A stretch of DNA of 64,000 nucleotides from Lacinutrix algicola (GTDB taxonomy: Bacteria > Bacteroidota > Bacteroidia > Flavobacteriales > Flavobacteriaceae). The first letter of the stretch is position 1. Each line of letters opens with the position of its first letter. Of this stretch, positions 18,773 to 27,494 are shown one piece after another. Location: NCBI RefSeq assembly GCF_001418085.1, contig NZ_LIQH01000032.1, forward strand, positions 124,001 through 188,000, in the 5' to 3' direction. The position numbers and the translations under genes were made by a program. The notes under the pieces were generated by a model, which saw nothing but the letters and a program-made list of their open reading frames with translations, was not told where the DNA came from and made no database searches.

Positions 18773-19840
18773 TTAAGCATTAACCAATTCCCAAAGCTCC
18801 ACTTCTTCTTCAGCACGCCAATTTTGATCGCGCTTTGTTTTATCTGAAGCCAGTTTTACTTTACGTGTTAAGCAGTTTTCTAATTTAAAACGGCCACCTT
18901 CAGCCAATTCCTTTTTAATAGGATGTTCACTTTCAACATCGGTAATTTCAGCAATATTAGAAAATATAACAACAAGCTTTCCTTCTGGTAATAATCGTTT
19001 TTTAGCTTCCGCAAAAAACTCAGGAAACAAAGTATCGTTATAATAAATAGCTTCGTCGTTTTTATCTAAATCGTGAGACGCAGGTAACCAAGGCGGATTA
19101 AAAACAATTAATTCGGTTTGCTTTTCAAACTTACCAAAAAGAGGTGCAAAATCAAGTTCTATTTTACGAGACATTTTTGTTTCTCCCATAGATTTGGTTA
19201 AACCAACAATAGCATTTGGGTTAGTATCTGTACCAAACACTTTCTGGAAACCATGTTTTACCATTTGAAATGATAACACACCACTACCGATACCAACATC
19301 TATTGCAGACTTTTTAGGACCTTCATATCTTTTTAACCAATTATCGAACAGTATTAAATGATCGAAACGTGTTGGAAAATACACACCGTAATACGGATGA
19401 ATTTTATTTCTTAACACAGGTAAAATAATGCCGTTTTTATGCCATTGCCAAGCACTATTAAGACCTTGCACTTTAGTAAATGGTAATAAAAAATTAGTAT
19501 CCTCTGGATATAATTCTTCTAACCAACCAATAGCTGGTGCTTTTTTAACCGTTAATTTATGATCTACAATTTTTATATAAATAAGCTTCGCCAGTTCTTT
19601 ATAAGCCAAACGGTAATCGCGCTGCTCCTGGAAAGTCTCGTTAGGATACTTACCTTGCAGATGCTTATGTAACGCTTTAAGCAAGTCTAGACCATTACTG
19701 TAAAATTCTGTTATCATTACAGGCTTACCAGCTTCTAATCCTTTAATCGTACGATTAAGGTTTATAGAGCGATTAAACTGCACTAAAGGCTGTTCTGGTA
19801 AAAAAGGTGCTGGTTTGTTTATAATTATATCAGAAATCAT
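18773..19840 (-). CDS. SAM-dependent methyltransferase, PrmC/RsmC-like
   Basis: 355 residues. The first about 160 form an unrecognised N-terminal domain. From about 185 there is a class I methyltransferase fold: AIDVGIGSGVLSFQMVKHG (motif I), then VFGTDTNPNAIVGL, and the signature LIVFNPPWLPAS, where NPPW/NPPY is typical of enzymes methylating planar nitrogen in glutamine, adenine or guanine. This suggests a protein-Gln, rRNA or DNA amino-methyltransferase. The substrate is not resolved. It lies about 80 bp downstream of ygiQ on the same strand and may be co-transcribed with it. Confidence 0.8.
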   Translation of the reverse strand: MISDIIINKPAPFLPEQPLVQFNRSINLNRTIKGLEAGKPVMITEFYSNGLDLLKALHKHLQGKYPNETFQEQRDYRLAYKELAKLIYIKIVDHKLTVKKAPAIGWLEELYPEDTNFLLPFTKVQGLNSAWQWHKNGIILPVLRNKIHPYYGVYFPTRFDHLILFDNWLKRYEGPKKSAIDVGIGSGVLSFQMVKHGFQKVFGTDTNPNAIVGLTKSMGETKMSRKIELDFAPLFGKFEKQTELIVFNPPWLPASHDLDKNDEAIYYNDTLFPEFFAEAKKRLLPEGKLVVIFSNIAEITDVESEHPIKKELAEGGRFKLENCLTRKVKLASDKTKRDQNWRAEEEVELWELVNA

Positions 19841-19922
19841 AGGTATGTATGCGTTAAATTGAATTGCGTAATAATGATATTAGCAAGACGTACTATTAAA
19901 TTATTTTGTTGAAATGTAGAGA

Positions 19923-21884
19923 CTAACGTCTCTTATTTTTAGACTTAAACTTAGCCTTATTCTTCCTTTGATTAAAAGGAACATTAGGCACAGCATCATT
20001 AAAGGTGTTTTTAGCATCACCTTTAGGTTTGTTTTTACGCCATTTATCGTCTTTATCCGGAAGTAGTACTTTTAGTAAATCTTCACGACCTAATTTGTTT
20101 AACGTCTTTTTTATCCACGCTTTATTTTCGTCTTTATACCAGAAGAAAAAACGATGTTGCTCGTCTTTCTCTTTTTGCGAAATTGGTGTATTTACTTTTT
20201 TAAGCGTGTAAGGATGGTAACCACTATAATAAATTACAGTCGCCACCGTCATTGGTGTTGGTGTAAAACCTTGTACTTGCTCTAACTGGAAACCAAGATC
20301 TTTAGTCTCGGCAGCTAGGTTGGCCATATCTTCAACCTCACATGCAGGATGATTAGATATAAAGTATGGTATTAATTGAAGCTTTAATTTCTTAGCGACA
20401 TTAATTTTATCGAAACGTTCTTTAAACTTATGGAAGTATTTAAACGATGGCTTACGCATTAGTTTTAAAACAGGATCACTAGTATGTTCTGGTGCTACTT
20501 TTAGTCTACCAGAAACGTGCTTAGTCATTACTTCTTCAGTATAAGCATCTAATTCTTTTGGATCTGCATTTTTATTAAATTCTGGCACTAACATATCATG
20601 CCTAATACCTGAACCTATAAACGATTTTTTAACCTTTGGATGCTTATCTACCGCTTGATACAATTCGGTTAATGGCTTATGTGACGTATCTAAATTACTA
20701 CAGATTACTGGTGAAATACAAGAAGGTGCCACACACTTGTCGCAAATAGATTGTACTTTACCTTTCATTTGGTACATGTTGGCACTTGGTCCACCAATAT
20801 CAGACAAATAGCCTTTAAAATCTGGCATATTAGCCACAGTATCTACTTCTTTTAAAATAGATTCTTGACTACGAGAGGCAATAAACTTTCCTTGATGTGC
20901 CGAAATGGTACAAAAGCTACAACCACCAAAACAACCTCTATGGATGTTAATGGAGAACTTTATCATTTCGAACGCAGGAATTGGTCCTCTTTTATTATAT
21001 TTTGGATGTGGTAAACGTGTATATGGTAAATCGAAAGAGGCATCAATTTCGGCTTCCGTCATCGTTGGATAAGGCGGATTTATCATCAAGGTTTTATCAC
21101 CTACTTTCTGAAAAATACGTCTTGCTGCCAATTTATTAGACTCCTGCTCGATTACTTTAAAGTTAGAAGCGTATTTCTTCTTATCCTTTAAACATACTTC
21201 ATGCGATACAATTTCTACATCTTCCCAATTTGCATTTTTAGGTATTGCTTCGTCTTTATCTAATAGAACAGCCGTTTGTAATACTGTATTTATGCTACTA
21301 AAAGGCACTCCTCTTTCTAATAAACGTACAACTTCTCGTAAAGGTTGCTCACCCATACCGTAAACTAGCATATCTGCTTTAGAAGTTTCTAAAATAGAAG
21401 GCATTAATTTATCGCTCCAAAAATCGTAATGTGTTACACGACGTAACGATGCTTCAATACCACCAATTAAAACAGGAGTATCTGGCCATTTCTCTTTTAA
21501 TATCTTAGAATATACAGAAGTGGCATAATCTGGTCTAAAGCCAATGTCTCCATTTGGAGTATAGGCATCTTTATCTCTTTTCTTTTTATTAGCATTATAG
21601 TTGCTAATCATAGGATCCATACAACCACCAGTAACACCAAAAAACAATTTTGGTTTACCCATTTTCACAAAATCCTGAAGATTGTCTTTAACGTTAGGTT
21701 GTGGAACAATTGCAACACGCAAGCCAAAACTTTCTAACATACGTCCAATAACTGCTGGACCAAACGTTGGGTGATCTACATAAGCATCACCACTAAACAG
21801 GATAACATCTAGTGCTTCCCATCCGCGTATTTTCACCTCTTTATTAGTGGTAGGTAACCAATCTGAAAGTTTTAATTCTTGCAT
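19923..21884 (-). CDS. YgiQ family radical SAM protein (UPF0313)
   Basis: 653 residues. The N-terminal half has a B12-binding-like domain starting WLPTTNKEVKIRGWEALDVI, with the family motif FGPAVIGRMLESFG. The radical SAM domain carries CFGGCSFCTISAHQGKFI, whose CxxxCxxC cysteines bind the 4Fe-4S cluster, near residues 318-335. Extra cysteines follow in ICDKCVAPSCISPVICSNL, which may bind a second cluster. The C-terminus is very basic. A minus-strand box TATTTTTG ends 7 nt before the ATG, so the mRNA may be leaderless or nearly so. The reaction catalysed by YgiQ proteins is not established. Confidence 0.92.
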   Translation of the reverse strand: MQELKLSDWLPTTNKEVKIRGWEALDVILFSGDAYVDHPTFGPAVIGRMLESFGLRVAIVPQPNVKDNLQDFVKMGKPKLFFGVTGGCMDPMISNYNANKKKRDKDAYTPNGDIGFRPDYATSVYSKILKEKWPDTPVLIGGIEASLRRVTHYDFWSDKLMPSILETSKADMLVYGMGEQPLREVVRLLERGVPFSSINTVLQTAVLLDKDEAIPKNANWEDVEIVSHEVCLKDKKKYASNFKVIEQESNKLAARRIFQKVGDKTLMINPPYPTMTEAEIDASFDLPYTRLPHPKYNKRGPIPAFEMIKFSINIHRGCFGGCSFCTISAHQGKFIASRSQESILKEVDTVANMPDFKGYLSDIGGPSANMYQMKGKVQSICDKCVAPSCISPVICSNLDTSHKPLTELYQAVDKHPKVKKSFIGSGIRHDMLVPEFNKNADPKELDAYTEEVMTKHVSGRLKVAPEHTSDPVLKLMRKPSFKYFHKFKERFDKINVAKKLKLQLIPYFISNHPACEVEDMANLAAETKDLGFQLEQVQGFTPTPMTVATVIYYSGYHPYTLKKVNTPISQKEKDEQHRFFFWYKDENKAWIKKTLNKLGREDLLKVLLPDKDDKWRKNKPKGDAKNTFNDAVPNVPFNQRKNKAKFKSKNKRR

Positions 21885-22208
21885 AACGCTGCAAAAATAG
21901 ACAAAAAATGACTCTTATCTATTATTATAAAAGGCTTTAGCTTAAAATTATGAGGTATCTTTTTATATAAATAAAAAACAATTGTCCTATTATAGTATGC
22001 TGTTTTATCTTTTAACTAAGAAATAAACAATACGATGCAGTTATAAACAGTTGGTTTTCAAAAATGAGAAGGTAATTAACAAAGCTGCAAAACATATGAA
22101 CAAAGTTATCAAATAAAATACGCCATACTATTTGGTAATCAATAAGATTGTCGTAAATTTGCAAACTCTTTTTAAGAGAGGAATGTTTAATTATAAAATT
22201 TAAAAATT
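21885..22208. other. Intergenic region ahead of rplM
   Basis: 324 bp of AT-rich sequence between divergent genes. I see no supported ORF: the minus-strand frame across 22012-22218 has no family likeness and runs over the rplM promoter. It holds the ygiQ promoter box at the left edge and the strong rplM promoter at 22131-22161. The rplM leader contains the short inverted repeat CTCTTTTTAAGAG near 22166-22178. Confidence 0.5.
22131..22161 (+). promoter_or_regulatory. rplM-rpsI promoter
   Basis: TTTG at 22131-22134 (-33 element), a 19-nt spacer, and TAAATTTG at 22154-22161 (-7 element) form an ideal Bacteroidota promoter. Transcription should begin near 22168, leaving a leader of about 40 nt before the GTG start of rplM. 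Confidence 0.8.
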
Positions 22209-22664
22209 GTGGATACAATAAGCTACAAAACCATTTCAGCCAATAAAGCTACTGTCGATAAGCAGTGGGTTTTAATTGATGCTGATGGTCAAACTTTAGG
22301 GCGTATGTGCTCTCAAGTCGCAAGACTTTTAAGAGGTAAGCACAAGCCAAGCTTCACACCTCACGTTGATTGTGGAGATAACGTAATCGTTATCAATGCA
22401 GAAAAAATCATCTTAACTGGAAACAAGTGGAATGACAAATCGTACATTCGTCACACAGGTTACCCAGGTGGTCAAAGAAGTTTAACTGCTACTGAATTGT
22501 TCGGAAAAGATCCGTCAAGATTAGTAGAGAAATCTGTAAAAGGAATGTTACCTAAAAACAAATTAGGAGCAGCACTTTTCAGAAATTTAACTGTTGTTAC
22601 AGGAACTAAGCACGCTCACGAAGCGCAAAAGCCTACAGTAATTAACTTAAACGAATTCAAGTAA
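22209..22664 (+). CDS. rplM: Large ribosomal subunit protein L13 (uL13)
   Basis: 151 residues of the 50S protein L13, starting at a GTG (protein reads [20 protein letters not shown]), which matches the family N-terminus so the GTG is taken as the real start. Typical segments are [40 protein letters not shown] and the TGYPGG motif near residue 78. The stop TAA shares its last base with the rpsI ATG (TAATG), so the two are translationally coupled. A leader of about 40 nt follows a strong promoter; L13 leaders that act as autoregulators are known in other bacteria. Confidence 0.97.
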   Translation: MDTISYKTISANKATVDKQWVLIDADGQTLGRMCSQVARLLRGKHKPSFTPHVDCGDNVIVINAEKIILTGNKWNDKSYIRHTGYPGGQRSLTATELFGKDPSRLVEKSVKGMLPKNKLGAALFRNLTVVTGTKHAHEAQKPTVINLNEFK

Positions 22665-23050
22665 TGGAAGTATTACACAAAATTGGTCGTCGTAAAACGG
22701 CAGTTGCTCGTGTTTACCTAAAAGAAGGTAAAGGAAACATCACGATTAACAAAAAAGACATTAAAGACTACTTCGATACAGCAACGTTACAGTACAAAGT
22801 AAACCAACCGTTAGTATTAACTAACAACGAGGAGACTTTTGACATTAATGTAAATGTATTTGGTGGTGGTATCACTGGTCAAGCTGAAGCTATCCGTTTA
22901 GCAATCTCTCGTGCAATGTGCGAAATAGATGCTGAACATAGATTAGTATTAAAGCCAGAAGGTTTATTAACTAGAGACCCAAGAATGGTGGAACGTAAGA
23001 AATTCGGACAGAAGAAAGCCCGTAAGAAATTCCAATTCTCGAAACGTTAA
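22664..23050 (+). CDS. rpsI: Small ribosomal subunit protein S9 (uS9)
   Basis: 128 residues of the 30S protein S9. It begins [20 protein letters not shown] and ends with the basic tail GQKKARKKFQFSKR that reaches the P site of the ribosome. GGGITGQAEAIRLAISRAM is the conserved central helix region. It overlaps rplM by one base, the universal L13-S9 pairing. It is followed by about 200 bp of structured leader before rpsB. Confidence 0.98.
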   Translation: MEVLHKIGRRKTAVARVYLKEGKGNITINKKDIKDYFDTATLQYKVNQPLVLTNNEETFDINVNVFGGGITGQAEAIRLAISRAMCEIDAEHRLVLKPEGLLTRDPRMVERKKFGQKKARKKFQFSKR

Positions 23051-23058
23051 TATTATCC

Positions 23059-23164
23059 TTCAACAGTATTGGAAATTTGTTTTTCACTTTTTCAATAGTG
23101 TTGAAATCACAAAAAAATAAAACAGTTATTGTTGTCCTAGTGTCTTTAAAACTAAAGCACAGGA
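23059..23164 (+). ncRNA. Structured leader candidate upstream of rpsB
   Basis: Two helices lie between rpsI and rpsB. P1 pairs 23059-23071 with 23093-23105 (TTCAACAGTATTG with CAATAGTGTTGAA, 12 of 13 paired, 21-nt loop). P2 is 23135-23164: TCCT, bulged A, GTG, bulged T, CTTTA, loop AAAC, then TAAAG, CAC, AGGA. Neither is followed by a T-run, so they are not terminators. Their position suggests an S2-responsive leader or an RNA processing site. Structure is read by eye; function is inferred. Confidence 0.45.
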
Positions 23165-23252
23165 TTTAGTCTAGCATCTAAATAATTAAGGCGAATTTTA
23201 ATAAATGACCACTTAATTATTGCTAATTCAACAGAACGTAAACTATTACAAA

Positions 23253-24038
23253 ATGGCAGTAGAAGTAAAAGAATTACTTGAAGCAGGTGTACACTTCGGT
23301 CACCTTACACGTAAGTGGGATCCAAACATGGCTCCTTACGTATATATGGAACGTAACGGTATCCATATTATCAATTTATATAAAACAGCAGCTAAGATGG
23401 ACGAAGCTGGAGAAGCTTTAGCGAAAATCGCAGCCTCTGGTCGTAAAATCTTATTTGTAGCTACAAAAAAACAAGCAAAAGACATCGTCGCTGAAAAAGC
23501 GGGAGGTATTAACATGCCTTTTATCACAGAAAGATGGCCTGGTGGAATGTTAACTAACTTTATTACTATTAGAAAAGCAATCAAGAAGATGGCTACTATT
23601 GATAGAATGAAGAAAGATGGAACATTTTTAACTTTATCTAAAAAAGAACGTTTACAAGTTGACCGTTTAAGAGCTAAGTTAGAAAAGAATTTAGGTTCTA
23701 TTGTTGACATGACTCGTCTTCCAGCAGCTTTGTTTGTTGTAGATATTAAACGTGAGCATATCGCGATTAAAGAAGCACAGAAATTAAACATTCCTATTTT
23801 TGCAATGGTAGATACTAACTCTGATCCACGTCAAGTAGATTACGTTATACCATCAAATGATGATGCTTCTAAATCGATCGATAAAATTTTAACGCATGTT
23901 ACTGAAGCTATCACTGGTGGATTAAATGCGCGTAAAGCTGAAAAAGATGCTAAAGCAGAAGGTAAAACTGAAGCTAAAGTTGAAAAAGCGGCTCCAGCTA
24001 AAACTGAAAAAGCAGCAGCTAACGAAGAAGAAGAATAA
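23253..24038 (+). CDS. rpsB: Small ribosomal subunit protein S2 (uS2)
   Basis: 261 residues from the ATG at 23253 (MAVEVKELLEAGVHFGHLTR). An upstream in-frame TTG would add 11 residues not seen in S2 proteins, so it is rejected. Family segments include YVYMERNGIHIINLYKTAAK, FITERWPGGMLTNF and PIFAMVDTNSDPRQVDYVIP. The last about 35 residues are an Ala/Lys/Glu-rich tail, common in Bacteroidota S2. It is preceded by the structured leader and followed by an intrinsic terminator before tsf. Confidence 0.97.
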   Translation: MAVEVKELLEAGVHFGHLTRKWDPNMAPYVYMERNGIHIINLYKTAAKMDEAGEALAKIAASGRKILFVATKKQAKDIVAEKAGGINMPFITERWPGGMLTNFITIRKAIKKMATIDRMKKDGTFLTLSKKERLQVDRLRAKLEKNLGSIVDMTRLPAALFVVDIKREHIAIKEAQKLNIPIFAMVDTNSDPRQVDYVIPSNDDASKSIDKILTHVTEAITGGLNARKAEKDAKAEGKTEAKVEKAAPAKTEKAAANEEEE

Positions 24039-24060
24039 AACAATAAAATTATTACAAATA

Positions 24061-24108
24061 AAGTCGTTTAGTTCTTTCCTAACAGAAATTAATTAAACGA
24101 CTTTTTTA
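24061..24108 (+). terminator. Intrinsic terminator between rpsB and tsf
   Basis: AAGTCGTTTA (24061-24070) pairs with TAAACGACTT (24094-24103) and is followed by a T-run, with a 23-nt loop. It lies 14 nt before the tsf ATG. As no good tsf promoter is seen after it, tsf probably depends on read-through, which would lower EF-Ts relative to S2. Confidence 0.7.
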
Positions 24109-24121
24109 AATTATATTTACT

Positions 24122-25081
24122 ATGAGTGATGTAAAAATTTCAGCAGCAGAAGTAAACAAATTAAGAAAAGCTACTGGTGCAGGTATGATGGATTGTAAAA
24201 AAGCCTTAGTGGAAGCTAAAGGTGATTTTGATGAAGCAATCAACGTATTACGTAAAAAAGGTCAAAAAGTTGCAGAAAAGAGAGCTGACAGAGATTCTTC
24301 TGAAGGTGCTGCTGTTACAAGAATTAATGCAGACAATACTGTTGGTGTTGCTATTGTATTAGGATGTGAAACAGATTTCGTTGGTAAAAACGAATCTTTC
24401 TTAGCATTAGCTGGACAATTTGCAGATATCGCTATCAACTTTGATAACAAAGAAGATTTCTTAGCTGCAGACTTTGGTGGTATGACAGTTGCCGAAAAAT
24501 TAGTTGAACAAACTGGTGTTGTAGGTGAGAAATTAGAAATCAATGCATTCGAGAGATTAGAAGCTCCTTACGTTGGTACTTACGTTCATATTAATAAAAT
24601 TGGTGCATTAGTTGGTTTATCTCAAGCAGAAGAATCAGTAGCTAAAGATGTAGCAATGCAAGTCGCTTCTATGGGAGCAACTTCTTTATCTTACAAAGGT
24701 TTTGATGCTTCTTATGTAGCAAACGAAACTGAAGCAAGAATTGCAGTTATAGAAAAAGATAATATTGAATTAGGCCGTTTAGGTAAAACACTTAAAAACG
24801 TACCTCAATATATTTCTATGGCTCAATTAACTCCTGAAGTTATGGCTAAAGCAGAAGAAGATGCTAAAGCTCAATTGGCTGCAGAAGGTAAACCAGAAAA
24901 AATCTGGGGAAATATCTTACCAGGTAAAATGGATCGTTTTATTAGTGATAACACAACTTTAGATCAAGAACAATGTTTACTTGACCAAAAATTTATTAAA
25001 GACGAAAAGCAAACAGTTGCAGCTTATGTTGCATCTAAAAATGTTGAAGTAACTGCTTTTAAGCGTGTTTCTTTAGGATAA
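24122..25081 (+). CDS. tsf: Elongation factor Ts
   Basis: 319-residue guanine nucleotide exchange factor for EF-Tu. The N-terminal UBA-like domain (about 6-45) has VNKLRKATGAGMMDCKKALV. The core contains VAIVLGCETDFVGKNESF with the TDFV motif that contacts EF-Tu, and later VAMQVASMGATSLS. The length is usual for Flavobacteriia, longer than the 283 aa of E. coli. It follows rpsB after an intrinsic terminator and ends at its own terminator at 25134-25168. Confidence 0.97.
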   Translation: MSDVKISAAEVNKLRKATGAGMMDCKKALVEAKGDFDEAINVLRKKGQKVAEKRADRDSSEGAAVTRINADNTVGVAIVLGCETDFVGKNESFLALAGQFADIAINFDNKEDFLAADFGGMTVAEKLVEQTGVVGEKLEINAFERLEAPYVGTYVHINKIGALVGLSQAEESVAKDVAMQVASMGATSLSYKGFDASYVANETEARIAVIEKDNIELGRLGKTLKNVPQYISMAQLTPEVMAKAEEDAKAQLAAEGKPEKIWGNILPGKMDRFISDNTTLDQEQCLLDQKFIKDEKQTVAAYVASKNVEVTAFKRVSLG

Positions 25082-25133
25082 TTTGTCTTTCCACACTTGA
25101 TGTGGAATTTTCAAGAATATATATTATAAAAAG

Positions 25134-25168
25134 CCACTACTCTATTTTTAGAGCTAGTGGTTTTTTTT
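25134..25168 (+). terminator. tsf terminator
   Basis: CCACTACTCT, loop ATTTTT, AGAG, an unpaired C, TAGTGG, then eight T (25161-25168). A smaller hairpin, TCCACA/TGTGGA at 25090-25106, precedes it just after the tsf stop. Confidence 0.85.
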
Positions 25169-25183
25169 ATGCTTAAAAACACT

Positions 25184-25191
25184 TAATTTTG
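25184..25191 (+). promoter_or_regulatory. -7 promoter box for pyrH
   Basis: TAATTTTG is a perfect TAnnTTTG match placed 16 bp after the tsf terminator. It would start transcription near 25198, about 44 nt before the pyrH ATG. The -33 region is only T-rich and has no clear TTTG. Confidence 0.55.
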
Positions 25192-25241
25192 CGTAACTAA
25201 AATTTCCGCGAAAGCGAAAATAACACACAGCGACATTCAAC

Positions 25242-25964
25242 ATGAAATACAAAAGAATCCTCCTAAAACTATCTGGTGAAGCCCTAATGGGAAATCGCCA
25301 ATATGGTATTGACCCAGAACGTCTAGCAGAATATGCACAAGACATTAAAGCTGTAACAGAAAAAGGTATTGAAGTTGCCATAGTAATTGGTGGTGGAAAT
25401 ATTTTTAGAGGTGTTGCAGGAGCTATGAATGGAATGGATCGCGTTCAAGGCGACCACATGGGAATGTTAGCAACTGTTATAAACGGTTTAGCATTACAAC
25501 AAGCACTTGAAGATGCAGATGTAAAAACGCGTTTACAAACCGCTATTAAAATTAACGAAGTTGCTGAACCTTTTATTAGAAGAAAAGCAATGAGTCATTT
25601 ACGAAAAGGACGTGTAGTTATTTTTGGAGGAGGAACAGGCAACCCTTATTTTACTACAGATTCTGCAGCTGTTTTAAGAGCTATAGAAATTGAAGCCGAT
25701 GTTATTTTAAAAGGGACTCGTGTAGACGGTATTTACAATACCGATCCAGAAAAAGATGCTACTGCAATAAAATTTGATCATATTACTTTTGACGATGTCT
25801 TACGTAAAGGCTTAAAAGTTATGGACACAACTGCTTTTACATTAAGTCAAGAAAACGATTTACCAATTATTGTATTTGATATGAATACAAGAGGAAACTT
25901 AATGAAAGTAGTTACTGGAGAAAACATTGGAACTCAGGTAAGTTTATTACCAAAAAGTAAGTAA
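25242..25964 (+). CDS. pyrH: Uridylate kinase (UMP kinase)
   Basis: Amino acid kinase fold enzyme of 240 residues that phosphorylates UMP to UDP in pyrimidine nucleotide synthesis. It begins [17 protein letters not shown] (ATP-loop KLSGE), has [10 protein letters not shown] (about 47-56), the acidic segment [14 protein letters not shown], and [18 protein letters not shown] (about 126-143). The motif [15 protein letters not shown] near residue 160 is the diagnostic nucleotide-binding stretch. Separate promoter after the tsf terminator; frr follows 160 bp downstream in the usual tsf-pyrH-frr order. Confidence 0.97.
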   Translation: MKYKRILLKLSGEALMGNRQYGIDPERLAEYAQDIKAVTEKGIEVAIVIGGGNIFRGVAGAMNGMDRVQGDHMGMLATVINGLALQQALEDADVKTRLQTAIKINEVAEPFIRRKAMSHLRKGRVVIFGGGTGNPYFTTDSAAVLRAIEIEADVILKGTRVDGIYNTDPEKDATAIKFDHITFDDVLRKGLKVMDTTAFTLSQENDLPIIVFDMNTRGNLMKVVTGENIGTQVSLLPKSK

Positions 25965-26124
25965 TATAAAACCTTAGAAATCGATAAATTTGTATCAGTT
26001 TCTATAATTGTTTACTTTAGTATTTAAATTAAGAGACATACTACCACTTGATTAAGTTTAAAAGCCTAAATAAAATTTGGCTTAATTCTTGAATAAAGCA
26101 GAGTAGTAACAAAAATTTTTAACA

Positions 26125-26682
26125 ATGAACGAAGACATTCAATTTATAATAGATAGCACTAAAGAGTCTATGGAAAATGCTATCCTACACCTTATTAAAC
26201 AATTTTCTAATATTCGTGCTGGTAAAGCTAGTCCTGCAATGTTAGGTAGTGTGATGGTAGATTATTACGGTTCTCAAACACCATTAGCACAGGTAGCAAA
26301 TGTAAACACTCCAGATGGTAGAACAATTACTGTTCAGCCTTGGGAAAAAAACATGATTCAACCTATTGAAAAAGCAATTCAAATTGCAAACCTAGGTTTT
26401 AATCCAATGAATAATGGAGAAATACTTATTATTAGTGTCCCACCTTTAACGGAAGAGCGTAGACGTGATTTAGCAAAGCAAGCAAAATCTGAAGCTGAAG
26501 ATGCTAAAGTTGGTGTGCGTAATGCAAGAAAGGAAGCTAACAACGATATTAAAAAAGTTGATGGCGTATCTGAAGATTTACAGAAAAATGCTGAAGCAGA
26601 TGTACAAACCCTTACAGATGCCTCCTCTAAACGGATTGAAGAAATCTTAGCAAGCAAAGACAAAGAAATAATGACGGTTTAA
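26125..26682 (+). CDS. frr: Ribosome recycling factor
   Basis: 185 residues that, with EF-G, split post-termination ribosomes. The family features are FSNIRAGKASPAMLGSVMVD near residues 28-47 (three-helix bundle contact), LAQVANVNTPDGRTITVQPW, and the signature PPLTEERRRDLAKQAKSEAE near 110. Length matches the family. The gene closes the tsf-pyrH-frr block and ends in the terminator at 26688-26715. Confidence 0.97.
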   Translation: MNEDIQFIIDSTKESMENAILHLIKQFSNIRAGKASPAMLGSVMVDYYGSQTPLAQVANVNTPDGRTITVQPWEKNMIQPIEKAIQIANLGFNPMNNGEILIISVPPLTEERRRDLAKQAKSEAEDAKVGVRNARKEANNDIKKVDGVSEDLQKNAEADVQTLTDASSKRIEEILASKDKEIMTV

Positions 26683-26687
26683 ACGTT

Positions 26688-26715
26688 AAAAGCGACTTAA
26701 TTGTCGCTTTTTTTT
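26688..26715 (+). terminator. frr terminator
   Basis: AAAAGCGAC, loop TTAATT, GTCGCTTTT, followed by further T. It starts 6 bp after the frr stop codon. Confidence 0.88.
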
Positions 26716-26750
26716 ATACGAGGACTATTAACTTTATCGTTTATATAATT

Positions 26751-27491
26751 ATGCGCTATCTAAAATCCATATTCCTCTTGTGTGCTTTATTGTTTTCTAC
26801 AATAGGTTTTACTCAAGATTACAAGTTCATTCCTAAAAAACAAGAACGTTTAACAGATGAGCAGGTTAAAACCATGCAAATCATGATTACTCCAGATGTT
26901 TTACTATTTAATGAAAAAGGTGAAATTCTTCCAATGTCTAATATGGAATTAATGGCTAATCCTGATTACAAACCATTATTTTATGCTAACGATGAAGGGA
27001 AAATTAAATCTGTAATATTTCAGAAAAAGAGTAATCATCCTATTTTAATTAAAAAAAATCCTGAAGCAGATTTCGCAAAAGGAGAAAAAGCACTTGATTT
27101 TATTGTTACAGACTTAGAAGGAAACACAATTAAGCTTTCAGAATTAAAAGATAAAGTGGTTGTTTTAAACTTTTGGTTTACAAAATGTGGTCCTTGTGTT
27201 GTAGAAATGCCAAAACTAAATGAGCTTGTAAAAGAGTATGAAGATAAAGATGTTGTTTTTTTAGCAATAACATTTAACAAAGAAGGTGTTGTAGATCATT
27301 TTTTATACGAAACAGAGTTTAATTATACTATAGTTCCAAATGCAAACGATGTAATTAATATGTATGGTGTACAAAGCTATCCTACAAGTATTGTAATTAA
27401 CAAAAAAGGAGAAATAGTACTTAAAGAAATTGGATACAGAACAAACATTAAAAGTGTTCTTTCTAAAGCTATTAAAAACCAACTAAAATAA
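26751..27491 (+). CDS. Exported TlpA-like thiol-disulfide oxidoreductase
   Basis: 246 residues with a signal peptide (hydrophobic SIFLLCALLFSTIGFTQ, cleavage after about residue 21). A family-specific region (about 22-105) precedes a TlpA/AhpC-type thioredoxin domain with FIVTDLEGNTIKLSELKDKV, then VLNFWFTKCGPCVVEMPKL holding the active CGPC (Cys146, Cys149), and the cis-Pro segment VQSYPTSIVIN. Likely a periplasmic reductase. The outer-membrane barrel gene begins 3 bp after its stop, so both belong to one transcript. Confidence 0.9.
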   Translation: MRYLKSIFLLCALLFSTIGFTQDYKFIPKKQERLTDEQVKTMQIMITPDVLLFNEKGEILPMSNMELMANPDYKPLFYANDEGKIKSVIFQKKSNHPILIKKNPEADFAKGEKALDFIVTDLEGNTIKLSELKDKVVVLNFWFTKCGPCVVEMPKLNELVKEYEDKDVVFLAITFNKEGVVDHFLYETEFNYTIVPNANDVINMYGVQSYPTSIVINKKGEIVLKEIGYRTNIKSVLSKAIKNQLK

Positions 27492-27494
27492 TAT

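Noticed and set aside
22012-22218. 68-codon minus-strand frame before rplM
   Set aside because: It crosses the strong rplM promoter, has no start context and its composition is that of AT-rich non-coding DNA.
23101-23134. Possible rpsB promoter (TTG then TATTGTTG)
   Set aside because: The spacer would be 23 nt and the start would fall inside the bulged hairpin; the box also has one mismatch. The hairpins are better read as a leader of a longer transcript.
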